Of a stretch of DNA of 19,795 nucleotides, positions 1 through 7,546 are shown in pieces. Source of the DNA: JAGTRP01 sp050259815 (GTDB lineage: Bacteria; Pseudomonadota; Gammaproteobacteria; Burkholderiales; Rhodocyclaceae); the NCBI GenBank assembly GCA_050259815.1, contig JBLNBI010000116.1, forward strand, positions 1 through 19,795, given 5' to 3'. The number at the start of each line of letters is the position of its first letter. The stretch's first letter is position 1. The notes under the pieces are model-generated. The model had not been told where the DNA came from, searched no databases, and worked only from the letters and a program-made list of their open reading frames with translations. Position numbers and translations under genes: made by a program.

Positions 1-522
1 AGCTTGACCAGGACTTCCTTGACCACGCCGGCGGCGGAGGAAGGCACGTCCATGGTGGCCTTGTCGGATTCCAGGGTGGCGATGGCGTCGTCCACCTTGA
101 TGGTGTCGCCGCCCTTCACGAACAGGTCGATGACCGGCACGTCGGAGAAATCGCCGATGTCCGGCACCTTGACCTCGACCACGCCGCCGGCTGCCGCAGG
201 GGCAGGTGCCGGGGCTGCTGCGGGAGCAGGTGCGGCGGCCGGGGCAGGAGCCGGAGCAGCCGCCGGCTGGGGAGCCGGGGCGGCAGCGGTCGCACCGCTT
301 TCCACCTTGATCAGGATGGAGCCTTCGCTGACCTTGTCGCCCAGCTTGACCAGGACTTCCTTGACCACGCCTGCGGCGGAGGAGGGCACGTCCATGGTGG
401 CCTTGTCGGATTCCAGGGTGGCGATGGCGTCGTCCACCTTGATGGTGTCGCCGACCTTGACGAACAGGTCGATCACGGGCACGTCGGAGAAATCGCCGAT
501 GTCGGGGACTTTCACTTCAACC
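1..522 (-). repeat. Tandem direct repeat encoding the two lipoyl domains of aceF
   Basis: Bases 1-180 and 343-522 align without gaps at an offset of 342 bases (114 codons). By hand count they differ at about 12 of 180 positions, and only two differences fall in the first 110 bases of each copy. The repeat continues beyond the left edge. The Ala/Pro-rich linker (about 181-300) lies between the copies. Such high DNA identity, including silent sites, suggests recent duplication or ongoing gene conversion between the domains. Confidence 0.9.
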
Positions 523-533
523 AATTGAGTCAT
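1..533 (-). CDS. aceF: Pyruvate dehydrogenase E2 (dihydrolipoamide acetyltransferase), N-terminal part
   Basis: This is the N-terminal ~177 residues of the E2 subunit, which carries acetyl groups from E1 (AceE) to CoA on swinging lipoyl arms; the gene runs off the left edge, so the E1/E3-binding and catalytic domains are not visible. Two lipoyl domains are seen. Each has the ESDKATMDVPS motif, with the lipoylated lysines at about K44 and K158. They are joined by an Ala/Pro-rich linker (about residues 80-112) typical of E2 hinges. The ATG at 533 is preceded by a purine-rich GGGGAGA ribosome site. It starts 13 bases after the aceE stop, so both genes are surely co-transcribed. The two lipoyl domains are almost identical at DNA level (see repeat). 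Identification is firm; the total number of lipoyl domains (two or more) cannot be told from this window. Confidence 0.95.
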   Translation of the reverse strand, partial: MTQLVEVKVPDIGDFSDVPVIDLFVKVGDTIKVDDAIATLESDKATMDVPSSAAGVVKEVLVKLGDKVSEGSILIKVESGATAAAPAPQPAAAPAPAPAAAPAPAAAPAPAPAAAGGVVEVKVPDIGDFSDVPVIDLFVKGGDTIKVDDAIATLESDKATMDVPSSAAGVVKEVLVK

Positions 534-546
534 CTCGTCTCTCCCC

Positions 547-3225
547 TTAAACGGACATCGGGTTGGGCTTGTTGGCGTCCAGGCCGTACTTGACCAAGGC
601 GGCGGCAACCTTCTCGCGGCCGATCACGCCGTCGTCGGCCAGGGCCTTCAGGGCGGCGAGGGTGACCCAGTGGCGATCCACCTCGAAGAAGTTGCGCAGG
701 GCCTCCCGGGTGTCGGAGCGGCCGAAGCCGTCAGTGCCCAGGGTGACGTAACGGCGATTGACGAAGGGACGGATCTGCTCGGAGAACAGACGGATGTAGT
801 CGGTGGCGGCAACGACCGGACCCTGGCTGTCCTTCAGGCACTTCTCGACGTGGGTGAGCTTGGGCTCCTCCAGCGGGTGCAGCAGGTTCCAGCGCTGGAC
901 GGCCTGGCCTTCCCGGGCCAGCTCGTTGAAGCTCGGGCAGCCCCACAGGTCGGCGTCGACGCCCCAGTCGTTCTTGAGGAGTTCGGCGGCGGCGATGACT
1001 TCCCGGAAGATGGTGCCAGAGCCCAGCAGCTGGACGCGGGGAGCGGTGCCGGCAGCGCCCTTACGGAAGGCGTACATGCCCTTGATGATGTCGGCCTCGG
1101 CACCTTCCGGCATGGCGGGGTGCTCGTAGTTCTCGTTCATCACGGTGATGTAGTAGAAGACGTCCTCCTGCTCCTGGTTCATGCGGCGCAGGCCGTCCTG
1201 GACGATCACCGCCACTTCGTACTGGAAGGTCGGGTCGTAGGAGACGCAGTTCGGGATCAGGTTGGAGAGGATCAGGCTATGGCCATCCTCGTGCTGCAGG
1301 CCTTCGCCGTTAAGCGTCGTGCGGCCGGCGGTGCCGCCGATCAGGAAGCCGCGGGCACGCTGGTCGCCGGCTGCCCAGCACAGGTCCAGGGTGCGCTGCA
1401 GGCCGAACATGGAGTAGCAGATGTAGAACGGAATCATCTGCACGTTGTGGGTGGAGTAGGCAGTGGCGGCGGCGATCCAGTCGCTCATGGCGCCCGCTTC
1501 GTTGATGCCCTCCTGGAGCACCTGGCCGGTCTTGGATTCCTTGTAGAACATGAGCTGGTCATGGTCTTCGGGAACGTAGTTCTGGCCTTCCTGGTTCCAG
1601 ATGCCGTACTGGCGGAACATGCCTTCCATGCCGAAGGTGCGGGACTCGTCCGGCACGATGGGGACGATGTTCTTGCCGATCACCTTGTCCTTGAGGAGCA
1701 TGTTCATCATGCGCACGATGGCCATGGTGGTGGACAGCTCGCGGCCTTCGCCGGAAGCCTTCAGGAGGCTCTCGAAGGCGGGCAGGGCGGGCACCGGCAG
1801 GGAATCGGCCTTGCGGCGGCGCTGGGGCAGGAAGCCGCCCAGGTCCATGCGGCGCTGGAGCATGTACTTGTATTCCTCGGAATCCTCCGGGAATTTCAGG
1901 TAGGGCAGGTCGGCCAGCTGGTCGTCGGGCACCGGCAGGGCGAAACGGTCGCGGAAGCGGCGGATGGCGTCCACGTCCAGCTTCTTCTGCTGGTGGGAGA
2001 TGTTCATGGCCTCGCCGGCCTGGCCCATGCCGAAGCCCTTGATGGTCTTGGACAGGATCAGGGTGGGCTGGCCCTTGTGCTTCACCGCCCGGTCATAGGC
2101 CGCGAAGATCTTGAACAGGTCGTGGCCGCCCCGGTTCAGTTGCCAAATCTCGTCGTCGGTCCAGTCGGCGACCAGTTCCTTGAGTTCCGGGGTGTTGAAG
2201 AAGTGCTCGCGGACGTAGGCGCCGTTCTTGGCCTTGAAGGTCTGGTACTCGCCGTCCACGCATTCCATCATGCGCTTCTTGAGGATGCCCTTCTTGTCCC
2301 GGGCGAAGAGGGCGTCCCAGTGGGTGCCCCAGATGAGCTTGATGACGTTCCAGCCGGCGCCGCGGAATTCGGCTTCCAGTTCCTGGATGATCTTGCCGTT
2401 GCCGCGCACCGGGCCGTCCAGGCGCTGCAGGTTGCAGTTGATGACGAACACCAGGTTGTCCAGCTTTTCGCGCCCGGCCATGCCGATGGCGCCCAGGGAT
2501 TCCACCTCGTCGGTCTCGCCGTCGCCCAGGAAGGCCCAGACCTTGCGGTTGTCCATGTCGATGAAGTCGCGGCTGGCCAGGTATTTCATGAAGCGGGCCT
2601 GGTAGATGGCCTGGATGGGGCCGAGGCCCATGGAGACGGTGGGGAACTGCCAGAAGTCCGGCATCAGCCAGGGATGCGGGTAGGAGGAGATGCCCTTGCC
2701 GCCGGTTTCCTGGCGGAAGTTGTCCATCTGCTCGTCGGTCAGGCGGCCCAGCATGTAGGCGCGGGCATAGACGCCGGGGACGGAATGGCCCTGGAAGAAG
2801 ATCAGGTCGCCGCCGTTCTTGTCGGAGGGGGCGCGCCAGAAATGGGAGAAGCCGACGTCGTAGAGAGCGGCGGCGGAGGCGAAGGAGGCGATGTGGCCGC
2901 CCACGTTGGTGTGCTTGTTGGCCCGCACCACCATGGCCATGGCGTTCCAGCGGATGTAGCTGTGGATCTTCAGCTCGATGTCCGGGTTGCCCGGGTACTT
3001 GGGCTGCTGGTCGGCGGGAATGGTGTTGATGTACTCGGTATTGGCCGAGTAGGGGATGTCCACACCGTCTTCACGGGCTTGGCCGATCAGTTTCTCGATC
3101 AGGTAATGGGCCCGTTCGGGGCCTTCCTGGGCGATGACGCCGTCGAGGGCTTCGACCCATTCACGGGTCTCTTGGGGATCGATGTCGCTGGGGTCAGGCA
3201 GGGCGTTCGTAGGCTGATCGGCCAT
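547..3225 (-). CDS. aceE: Pyruvate dehydrogenase E1 component, homodimeric type
   Basis: This is the thiamine-diphosphate-dependent E1 that decarboxylates pyruvate and acetylates the lipoyl group of E2. At 892 residues it matches the family (E. coli AceE has 887). The ThDP/Mg site is GDGETDE (residues 234-240) followed by NCNLQ (263-267). The conserved region around ISHQQKK and the C-terminal DGFGRSDTREALRNFF stretch also fit AceE. The ATG at 3225 has AAGGAGA a few bases upstream. The gene is first in the leftward aceE-aceF operon and diverges from iorA across a 268-bp region. A long open frame on the opposite strand (about 670-3282) is a GC-composition shadow. Identification is firm. Confidence 0.98.
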   Translation of the reverse strand: MADQPTNALPDPSDIDPQETREWVEALDGVIAQEGPERAHYLIEKLIGQAREDGVDIPYSANTEYINTIPADQQPKYPGNPDIELKIHSYIRWNAMAMVVRANKHTNVGGHIASFASAAALYDVGFSHFWRAPSDKNGGDLIFFQGHSVPGVYARAYMLGRLTDEQMDNFRQETGGKGISSYPHPWLMPDFWQFPTVSMGLGPIQAIYQARFMKYLASRDFIDMDNRKVWAFLGDGETDEVESLGAIGMAGREKLDNLVFVINCNLQRLDGPVRGNGKIIQELEAEFRGAGWNVIKLIWGTHWDALFARDKKGILKKRMMECVDGEYQTFKAKNGAYVREHFFNTPELKELVADWTDDEIWQLNRGGHDLFKIFAAYDRAVKHKGQPTLILSKTIKGFGMGQAGEAMNISHQQKKLDVDAIRRFRDRFALPVPDDQLADLPYLKFPEDSEEYKYMLQRRMDLGGFLPQRRRKADSLPVPALPAFESLLKASGEGRELSTTMAIVRMMNMLLKDKVIGKNIVPIVPDESRTFGMEGMFRQYGIWNQEGQNYVPEDHDQLMFYKESKTGQVLQEGINEAGAMSDWIAAATAYSTHNVQMIPFYICYSMFGLQRTLDLCWAAGDQRARGFLIGGTAGRTTLNGEGLQHEDGHSLILSNLIPNCVSYDPTFQYEVAVIVQDGLRRMNQEQEDVFYYITVMNENYEHPAMPEGAEADIIKGMYAFRKGAAGTAPRVQLLGSGTIFREVIAAAELLKNDWGVDADLWGCPSFNELAREGQAVQRWNLLHPLEEPKLTHVEKCLKDSQGPVVAATDYIRLFSEQIRPFVNRRYVTLGTDGFGRSDTREALRNFFEVDRHWVTLAALKALADDGVIGREKVAAALVKYGLDANKPNPMSV

Positions 3226-3266
3226 GGATGTCTCCTTAGATTTGAGGTCGTGTTGTCATGCCCGTT

Positions 3267-3373
3267 TTGCATGCAACTCTAACGCGAGACGAGCCGCATG
3301 GGTAAATTTCAGCTCGCTCAATATTTCGCATGGTAAAAAACAAATTCATATCGTGCAATATCCCGTGCGAAAT
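3267..3373. promoter_or_regulatory. Cluster of short dyads in the aceE/iorA divergent region
   Basis: A perfect 10-bp palindrome TTGCATGCAA lies at 3267-3276. A perfect inverted repeat ATTTCGCA (3323-3330) / TGCGAAAT (3366-3373) brackets the candidate aceE promoter. A further TTTGTG/CACAAA pair (3375-3380 and 3394-3399) lies beside an A/T-rich run. The region is much richer in A/T than the flanking genes. These are plausible operators for regulators of one or both operons, but the regulator is not recognisable, and the motif does not look like the classical PdhR/GntR site. Confidence 0.35.
3330..3358 (-). promoter_or_regulatory. Candidate aceE promoter
   Basis: Read leftwards, TTGCAC (3358-3353) and TACCAT (3335-3330) are separated by 17 bases, a sigma70-like spacing with moderate matches (3/6 and 4/6). 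It would give a leader of about 95 bases before the aceE ATG. It lies between the two arms of the TTTCGCA/TGCGAAA dyad. This is a motif-based guess only. Confidence 0.33.
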
Positions 3374-3451
3374 TTTTGTGCCTGCCGATATCACACAAAT
3401 TTTTTTGCATTTTGGGTTGCGCTGTATCAAATTCGCGCGGGCGTGGGTGCC

Positions 3452-3457
3452 TATAAT
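3452..3457 (+). promoter_or_regulatory. Candidate -10 element for iorAB
   Basis: A perfect TATAAT lies 36 bases before the iorA ATG, preceded by TG two bases upstream (nearly an extended -10). No good -35 hexamer is present at 16-18 bases, so the promoter may need an activator. It would give a transcript start near 3464. Confidence 0.5.
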
Positions 3458-3493
3458 CCGATCCTTTCGTCTTTCCAAATTACAGGAGCAGTC

Positions 3494-5371
3494 ATGGCGG
3501 CAGTCATGCCCGCGCCGGCCCAGAGCCGGCTTCTCATGTCCGGCAACGAGGCGGTGGCGCGCGCCGTCTGGGAGTCCGGCGTCAAGGTGGCCGCGGCCTA
3601 CCCGGGAACCCCGGCCACGGAAATGCTGGAGGTCATTTCCACCTACCCCGACGTGTACGCCGAGTGGTCGGTGAATGAAAAGGTTTCCCTGGAGGTCGCC
3701 ATCGGCGCCGCCTATGCCGGTTCCCGCTCCTTCTGCTGCATGAAGCACGTGGGCATGAACGTGGCCTCCGACGCCCTCATGACCCTTACCCTGACCGGCG
3801 TCATCGGCGGCCTGGTCATCGCTATCGCCGACGACGTGGGCCTGTCCTCCTCCCAGAACGAGCAGGACTCCCGCTTCTGGGGCCGCTTCGGCCATCTGCC
3901 GGTGCTCGAGCCTTCCGATTCCCAGGAAGCCTACGAGATGACCAAGTTCGGCTACGCCCTGTCCGAGAAATTCCAGGTCCCCGTCATCCTGCGCATGACC
4001 ACCCGCATCAACCACGTCAAGTCCCTGGTGACCGTGGGTGAGCGGGAAATGCACGTGGCCGCCGGCTTCCAGAAGAACCCGGCCCGCTGGGTGATGACCC
4101 CGGCCGGCGCCGGCAAGCGCATCCCCCTGATGTTCGAGCGGGACGTGGCTCTGCGCCAGGTGGCGGAAGAGTCCGAACTGAACCGCATTGAGCCGGGTTC
4201 CGACCAGCGTGTCGGCTTCATCGCTTCCGGCACCGCCTACATGCACGTCAAGGAATGCTTCCCTGACGCCCCCGTCCTCAAGCTGGGCTTCTCCTGCCCG
4301 GTGCCGGTGGAAAAGGCCAAGGCCCTGGCCGGCCTGGTGGACCAGGTTGTGGTGGTCGAGGAGGTCGAGCCCCTGGTGGAAACCGAACTCAAGGCCGCCG
4401 GCCTCAAGGTGCTGGGTAAGGACATCCTGCCCCGCTCCGGCGAACTGGCCCCCCACGTCCTGAAGCCCGCCATCGCCAAGCTCCTGGGCGAGCCGGTGCC
4501 CGAGACCAAGGTGGCTCCGCCCATGCAGATCTTCCCCCGCCCGCCCACCATGTGCGTGGCCTGCCCGCACCTGGGCGTCTATTACACCCTGTCCCAGATC
4601 AAGAACCTCACCATCTCCGGCGACATCGGCTGCTACACCCTGGGTGCTGGGCACCCCTGGAACGCCCTCGACACCACGATCTCCATGGGCGCCTCCATGG
4701 GCATCGCCCTGGGCCTCGACAAGGGCCGGGGCGAGTCCGACAAGGACAAGCGCATCCTGGCGGTGATCGGCGACTCCACCTTCATGCACATGGGCATGCA
4801 GGGGCTGCTGGACATCGTCTACAACAAGGGCAATGTCACCATCCTGCTGCTGGACAACCGGGCAGTGGGCATGACCGGCGGCCAGAACAACCCGGGCAAC
4901 GGTTTCGACATCCACGACAACGAGGCTCCCCGCATCGACTTCGTGAATCTGGTCAAGGCCCTGGGGGTCAAGGAGGAGCGGGTCCACAAGGTCGATCCCT
5001 ACCAACTGCCGGTGCTCTTCAAGACCATCCGGGAAGAGGTCAAGGTCCCCGAGGTGTCGGTCATCGTCACCGACCAGCCCTGCGTCCTCACCAAGGCTTA
5101 TCACAAGATGAAGCCCTACGAGGTGGAAGAGGACAAGTGCACCGGCTGCGGCAACTGCATCGAGGTGGGCTGCCCCGCCATCCACGTCACCCGCCGGGGC
5201 AAGGAAGTGAAGGCTTCCGGCCGGGAAGTGGATCTGGCCTTCGTACGCATCGAGTCTTCCGTGTGTACCGGCTGCGGCCTCTGCCTGCAGCCCTGCGCAC
5301 CCAAGGCCATCCAGCACTATGAGCCCGTTTCCCCCATCAAGCTCGTGAAGTCCGAGGAGGTGCCGGCATGA
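3494..5371 (+). CDS. iorA: Indolepyruvate:ferredoxin oxidoreductase, alpha subunit
   Basis: This subunit binds thiamine diphosphate and oxidatively decarboxylates aryl pyruvates (indole-, phenyl- and hydroxyphenylpyruvate) to aryl-acetyl-CoA, passing electrons to ferredoxin; it works with IorB. It is 625 residues, the usual IorA length. Visible features are the N-terminal PGTPATE and NEKVSLEVAIGAAYAG motifs of the pyrimidine-binding domain, GDIGCYTLG, and the ThDP-binding GDSTFMHMG...LDNRAVGMTGGQ block (from about residue 426). The C-terminus is a two-[4Fe-4S] ferredoxin domain: C549-X2-C-X2-C555-X4-C560-P and C591-X2-C-X2-C597-X3-C601. The start was chosen at ATG 3494 because AGGAG lies five bases upstream and the frame further upstream is in the promoter region. 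The stop overlaps the iorB start as ATGA. Aromatic amino acid breakdown under low oxygen is a likely role (inference). Confidence 0.95.
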   Translation: MAAVMPAPAQSRLLMSGNEAVARAVWESGVKVAAAYPGTPATEMLEVISTYPDVYAEWSVNEKVSLEVAIGAAYAGSRSFCCMKHVGMNVASDALMTLTLTGVIGGLVIAIADDVGLSSSQNEQDSRFWGRFGHLPVLEPSDSQEAYEMTKFGYALSEKFQVPVILRMTTRINHVKSLVTVGEREMHVAAGFQKNPARWVMTPAGAGKRIPLMFERDVALRQVAEESELNRIEPGSDQRVGFIASGTAYMHVKECFPDAPVLKLGFSCPVPVEKAKALAGLVDQVVVVEEVEPLVETELKAAGLKVLGKDILPRSGELAPHVLKPAIAKLLGEPVPETKVAPPMQIFPRPPTMCVACPHLGVYYTLSQIKNLTISGDIGCYTLGAGHPWNALDTTISMGASMGIALGLDKGRGESDKDKRILAVIGDSTFMHMGMQGLLDIVYNKGNVTILLLDNRAVGMTGGQNNPGNGFDIHDNEAPRIDFVNLVKALGVKEERVHKVDPYQLPVLFKTIREEVKVPEVSVIVTDQPCVLTKAYHKMKPYEVEEDKCTGCGNCIEVGCPAIHVTRRGKEVKASGREVDLAFVRIESSVCTGCGLCLQPCAPKAIQHYEPVSPIKLVKSEEVPA

Positions 5372-5979
5372 GCGAGAACACCAACATCCTCGTGGTCGGC
5401 ATCGGCGGCCAGGGTGTCATGACCGCCACGGAAATCCTGGCGGAAGCCGCCATCGCCATGGGCCACGACGCCAAGAAGACCGAAGTGGCCGGCATGGCCC
5501 AGCGGGGCGGGGTAGTTTCCTCCCACCTGCGCTTCGGCGACAAGGTCCTCTCCCCCCAGATCACCCCGGGCACCGCCGACGTGCTCCTGGGCTTCGAGGC
5601 GGCCGAGGGCCTGCGCTGGCGCCATATGCTGCGCCCCAACGGCATCGCCCTCATGAACACCGCCCGGCTGGTGCCGCCGGTGGTGGAGCTGGGCCTCTTC
5701 GACTATCCCGAAGACCCCATCGCCGAAATGAAGGCGGCCGGGACCAAGGTGGTGGCCTTCGACGCCACCTCCATCGCCCTGGAACTGGGCGACATCCGCC
5801 TGGGCAATACCGTCATGCTGGGCGCCATCGGCGACCACCTGCCCTTCTCGGCCGAAGTCCTGCTGGAGTGCGTCCTGAAGCGCTTCCGCCGCAAGGGCGA
5901 CAAGGTGGTGGAGATGAACCGGAAGGCCTTCGAGGCCGGCCGCGCAGCCGTCGGAGCGGCACAGGCGGCCCTCGCCTGA
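5368..5979 (+). CDS. iorB: Indolepyruvate:ferredoxin oxidoreductase, beta subunit
   Basis: This 203-residue protein is the gamma-type partner subunit of 2-oxoacid:ferredoxin oxidoreductases and forms the complex with IorA. The N-terminal GIGGQGVMTATEILAEA motif and the GMAQRGGVVSSHLRFG motif are diagnostic of the family. GAGGAGG seven bases upstream of the ATG is a very strong ribosome site, and the 4-base overlap with iorA implies translational coupling in a 1:1 ratio. In some relatives alpha and beta are fused into one protein of over 1,100 residues; here they are separate. No clear intrinsic terminator follows. Confidence 0.94.
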   Translation: MSENTNILVVGIGGQGVMTATEILAEAAIAMGHDAKKTEVAGMAQRGGVVSSHLRFGDKVLSPQITPGTADVLLGFEAAEGLRWRHMLRPNGIALMNTARLVPPVVELGLFDYPEDPIAEMKAAGTKVVAFDATSIALELGDIRLGNTVMLGAIGDHLPFSAEVLLECVLKRFRRKGDKVVEMNRKAFEAGRAAVGAAQAALA

Positions 5980-6041
5980 TCCTCTCCGGAGTTCCGATCC
6001 GCCCATCTCCGTAGCGGGATGGGATGGGTTCGATGACATCG

Positions 6042-6078
6042 ACATGGCGGCGGGTTTCTGCAAGAATCGCCGCCATGT
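6042..6078 (+). promoter_or_regulatory. Strong hairpin covering the rhomboid start codon
   Basis: ACATGGCGGCG (6042-6052) and CGCCGCCATGT (6068-6078) form a perfect 11-bp stem. The loop holds a further 4-bp stem, TTCT/AGAA around GCA. The right arm includes the ATG at 6075. No T-run follows, so it is not a standard terminator. It could hide the start codon in the iorB read-through mRNA, or simply be the end of that operon. Confidence 0.5.
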
Positions 6079-7532
6079 TCCTGATGCCCTATCTGAAACA
6101 CGCCGTAAGGGCCTCCTTCCCTTTCGGCGTCGTTCTAATCGTAGCCGCCAACCTGCTGGTGTATTTTGGATTCCAGCAGCGGGACGCCCACCGTTACCAG
6201 CGGGCCTACGACTATTACCAACACAGCATCCTCGTTCGGCTCGAACCGCCGGCCTACATCGACCATCTTCGCCAGCAGGGGACGGACAAGGCCCGCGCCA
6301 GGTTCCAGCGCGCCCAGCTGGATAACAATCTGCCCTACATGGTGCAAACCATGGCGGACGACGCCGGCTTCATGGCGAAGCTCCGCTCCGGCCAGGTCGT
6401 TCCCCCCGAGCATGCGGATTACGGGCAATGGCTCCAGGCCCGGCGCTATTTCGACGGCATCAGGGACTCCCTGGTCACCGAGCAGTACGCCTTCAGGACC
6501 GACAAGCCTTCGCTCCTGACCGCCTTCACCCACCAGTTCCTCCATGGCGACCTGGGGCACCTTGCCGGGAACATGATCACCTTCATCCTCATCGCGCCGG
6601 CCGTCGAGGCCATCCTCGGGACGTCGCTCTTCCTGACGGTCTATCTGGTGGGTGGTTTGGGGGCTGTGGGCATGCACTGGCTCATCGTCGGCTCGGGCAG
6701 CGGCCTGATCGGCGCCTCGGGAGCGATTTCGGCCGTGATGGGAGCCTTTGCCGCCCTGTTCCGGTGGCGGCGCATCCCCTTCTTCTATTTCGTCGTGGTC
6801 TATTTCGATGTCGTGCGGGCGCCGGCCCTCCTGGCGCTGCCCATCTGGGTGGTGAACGAGTTCCTGCAACTCGTCTGGTTCGGCAATCGGGGCATCGCCT
6901 ATGGGGCCCATATCGGCGGCCTTCTGGTGGGCGGCATCATGGCGTGGCCCCTGGTTGGCCGGGTTGCCCAGCGCTTTGCCGAAGCCCCGGCGGCAGAGGT
7001 CGGTGGGAGCAAGGCGGACGAGGACGGCCAAACCGCGGCGGCCTTGGCCAAGCGGCATTTGGCGAAGGGGCGCCAATTGGTCCGCGAACATCGTTTCGAT
7101 GAAGCAAGGCAGGCTTATGCCCGGGCGGCCGGCTGCGCCGGCCTCGATGCTTCGGCCCTGCGGGAGTGCTTCAATATTGCCAAGCTGTCGCCCGGCAGCA
7201 AGGAATTCCACCAGGTCGCCCGCGCCATCCTCAGCCACGCCGGGGACCAGGATGAAACCCATCGGCTGGTCGTCGATATTTTCGGGGATTACATCGGCCT
7301 GGCCCAGCCCCGGCCGTTCCTGAACGGGGACATCCTGGCCGGCCTGGCGGGGCGTTTCCGGCGCCGGCGCTGCATGGGGGAGCTGGATCGGGTGGCCCGT
7401 CTGTTCCACAGCGTCGCGCCGGCCCATCCCAACTGCCGCGAAGTCTTGCTGGCGGCGGCCCAGTGCCACCAGCAAGCCGGTGACGGCCACCGGGCGGCCG
7501 AGCTGGCCATCCTGGCCAAGAGCGCTCCCTAA
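6075..7532 (+). CDS. Rhomboid-family intramembrane serine protease with C-terminal helical (TPR-like) region
   Basis: Rhomboids cut transmembrane substrates inside the inner membrane. The product is 485 residues from this start. A first membrane helix (about 12-32) is followed by a long, mostly hydrophilic ~100-residue segment. Then comes the rhomboid core: H162-LAG-N166 of the oxyanion region, catalytic S215 in GASG, and catalytic H279 in AHIGG, with spacing close to GlpG. The last ~175 residues are soluble and helical, with TPR-like pairs such as LAKGRQLVREHRFDEARQAYARA. The start at 6075 is chosen because it gives MFLMPY, a usual rhomboid beginning. In-frame ATGs at 6024 and 6033 would add 17 or 14 residues, and neither choice has a strong ribosome site. 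The gene is 95 bases after iorB and converges on the next gene with a 14-base gap. Substrate unknown. Confidence 0.87.
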   Translation: MFLMPYLKHAVRASFPFGVVLIVAANLLVYFGFQQRDAHRYQRAYDYYQHSILVRLEPPAYIDHLRQQGTDKARARFQRAQLDNNLPYMVQTMADDAGFMAKLRSGQVVPPEHADYGQWLQARRYFDGIRDSLVTEQYAFRTDKPSLLTAFTHQFLHGDLGHLAGNMITFILIAPAVEAILGTSLFLTVYLVGGLGAVGMHWLIVGSGSGLIGASGAISAVMGAFAALFRWRRIPFFYFVVVYFDVVRAPALLALPIWVVNEFLQLVWFGNRGIAYGAHIGGLLVGGIMAWPLVGRVAQRFAEAPAAEVGGSKADEDGQTAAALAKRHLAKGRQLVREHRFDEARQAYARAAGCAGLDASALRECFNIAKLSPGSKEFHQVARAILSHAGDQDETHRLVVDIFGDYIGLAQPRPFLNGDILAGLAGRFRRRRCMGELDRVARLFHSVAPAHPNCREVLLAAAQCHQQAGDGHRAAELAILAKSAP

Positions 7533-7546
7533 CCGCCTTTCCCCAT

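Noticed and set aside
670..3282. 870-codon open frame antisense to aceE
   Set aside because: Its sequence is low-complexity in Gly/Ala/Val/His as expected for the complement of a high-GC gene, and aceE on the other strand has every family motif.
3236..5317. 693-codon open frame antisense to iorA
   Set aside because: Composition is that of a shadow frame; iorA is unambiguous and has a strong ribosome site.
5988..6011. CGGAG/CTCCG as an iorB terminator
   Set aside because: A 5-bp stem with a long loop and no T-run is too weak to call.
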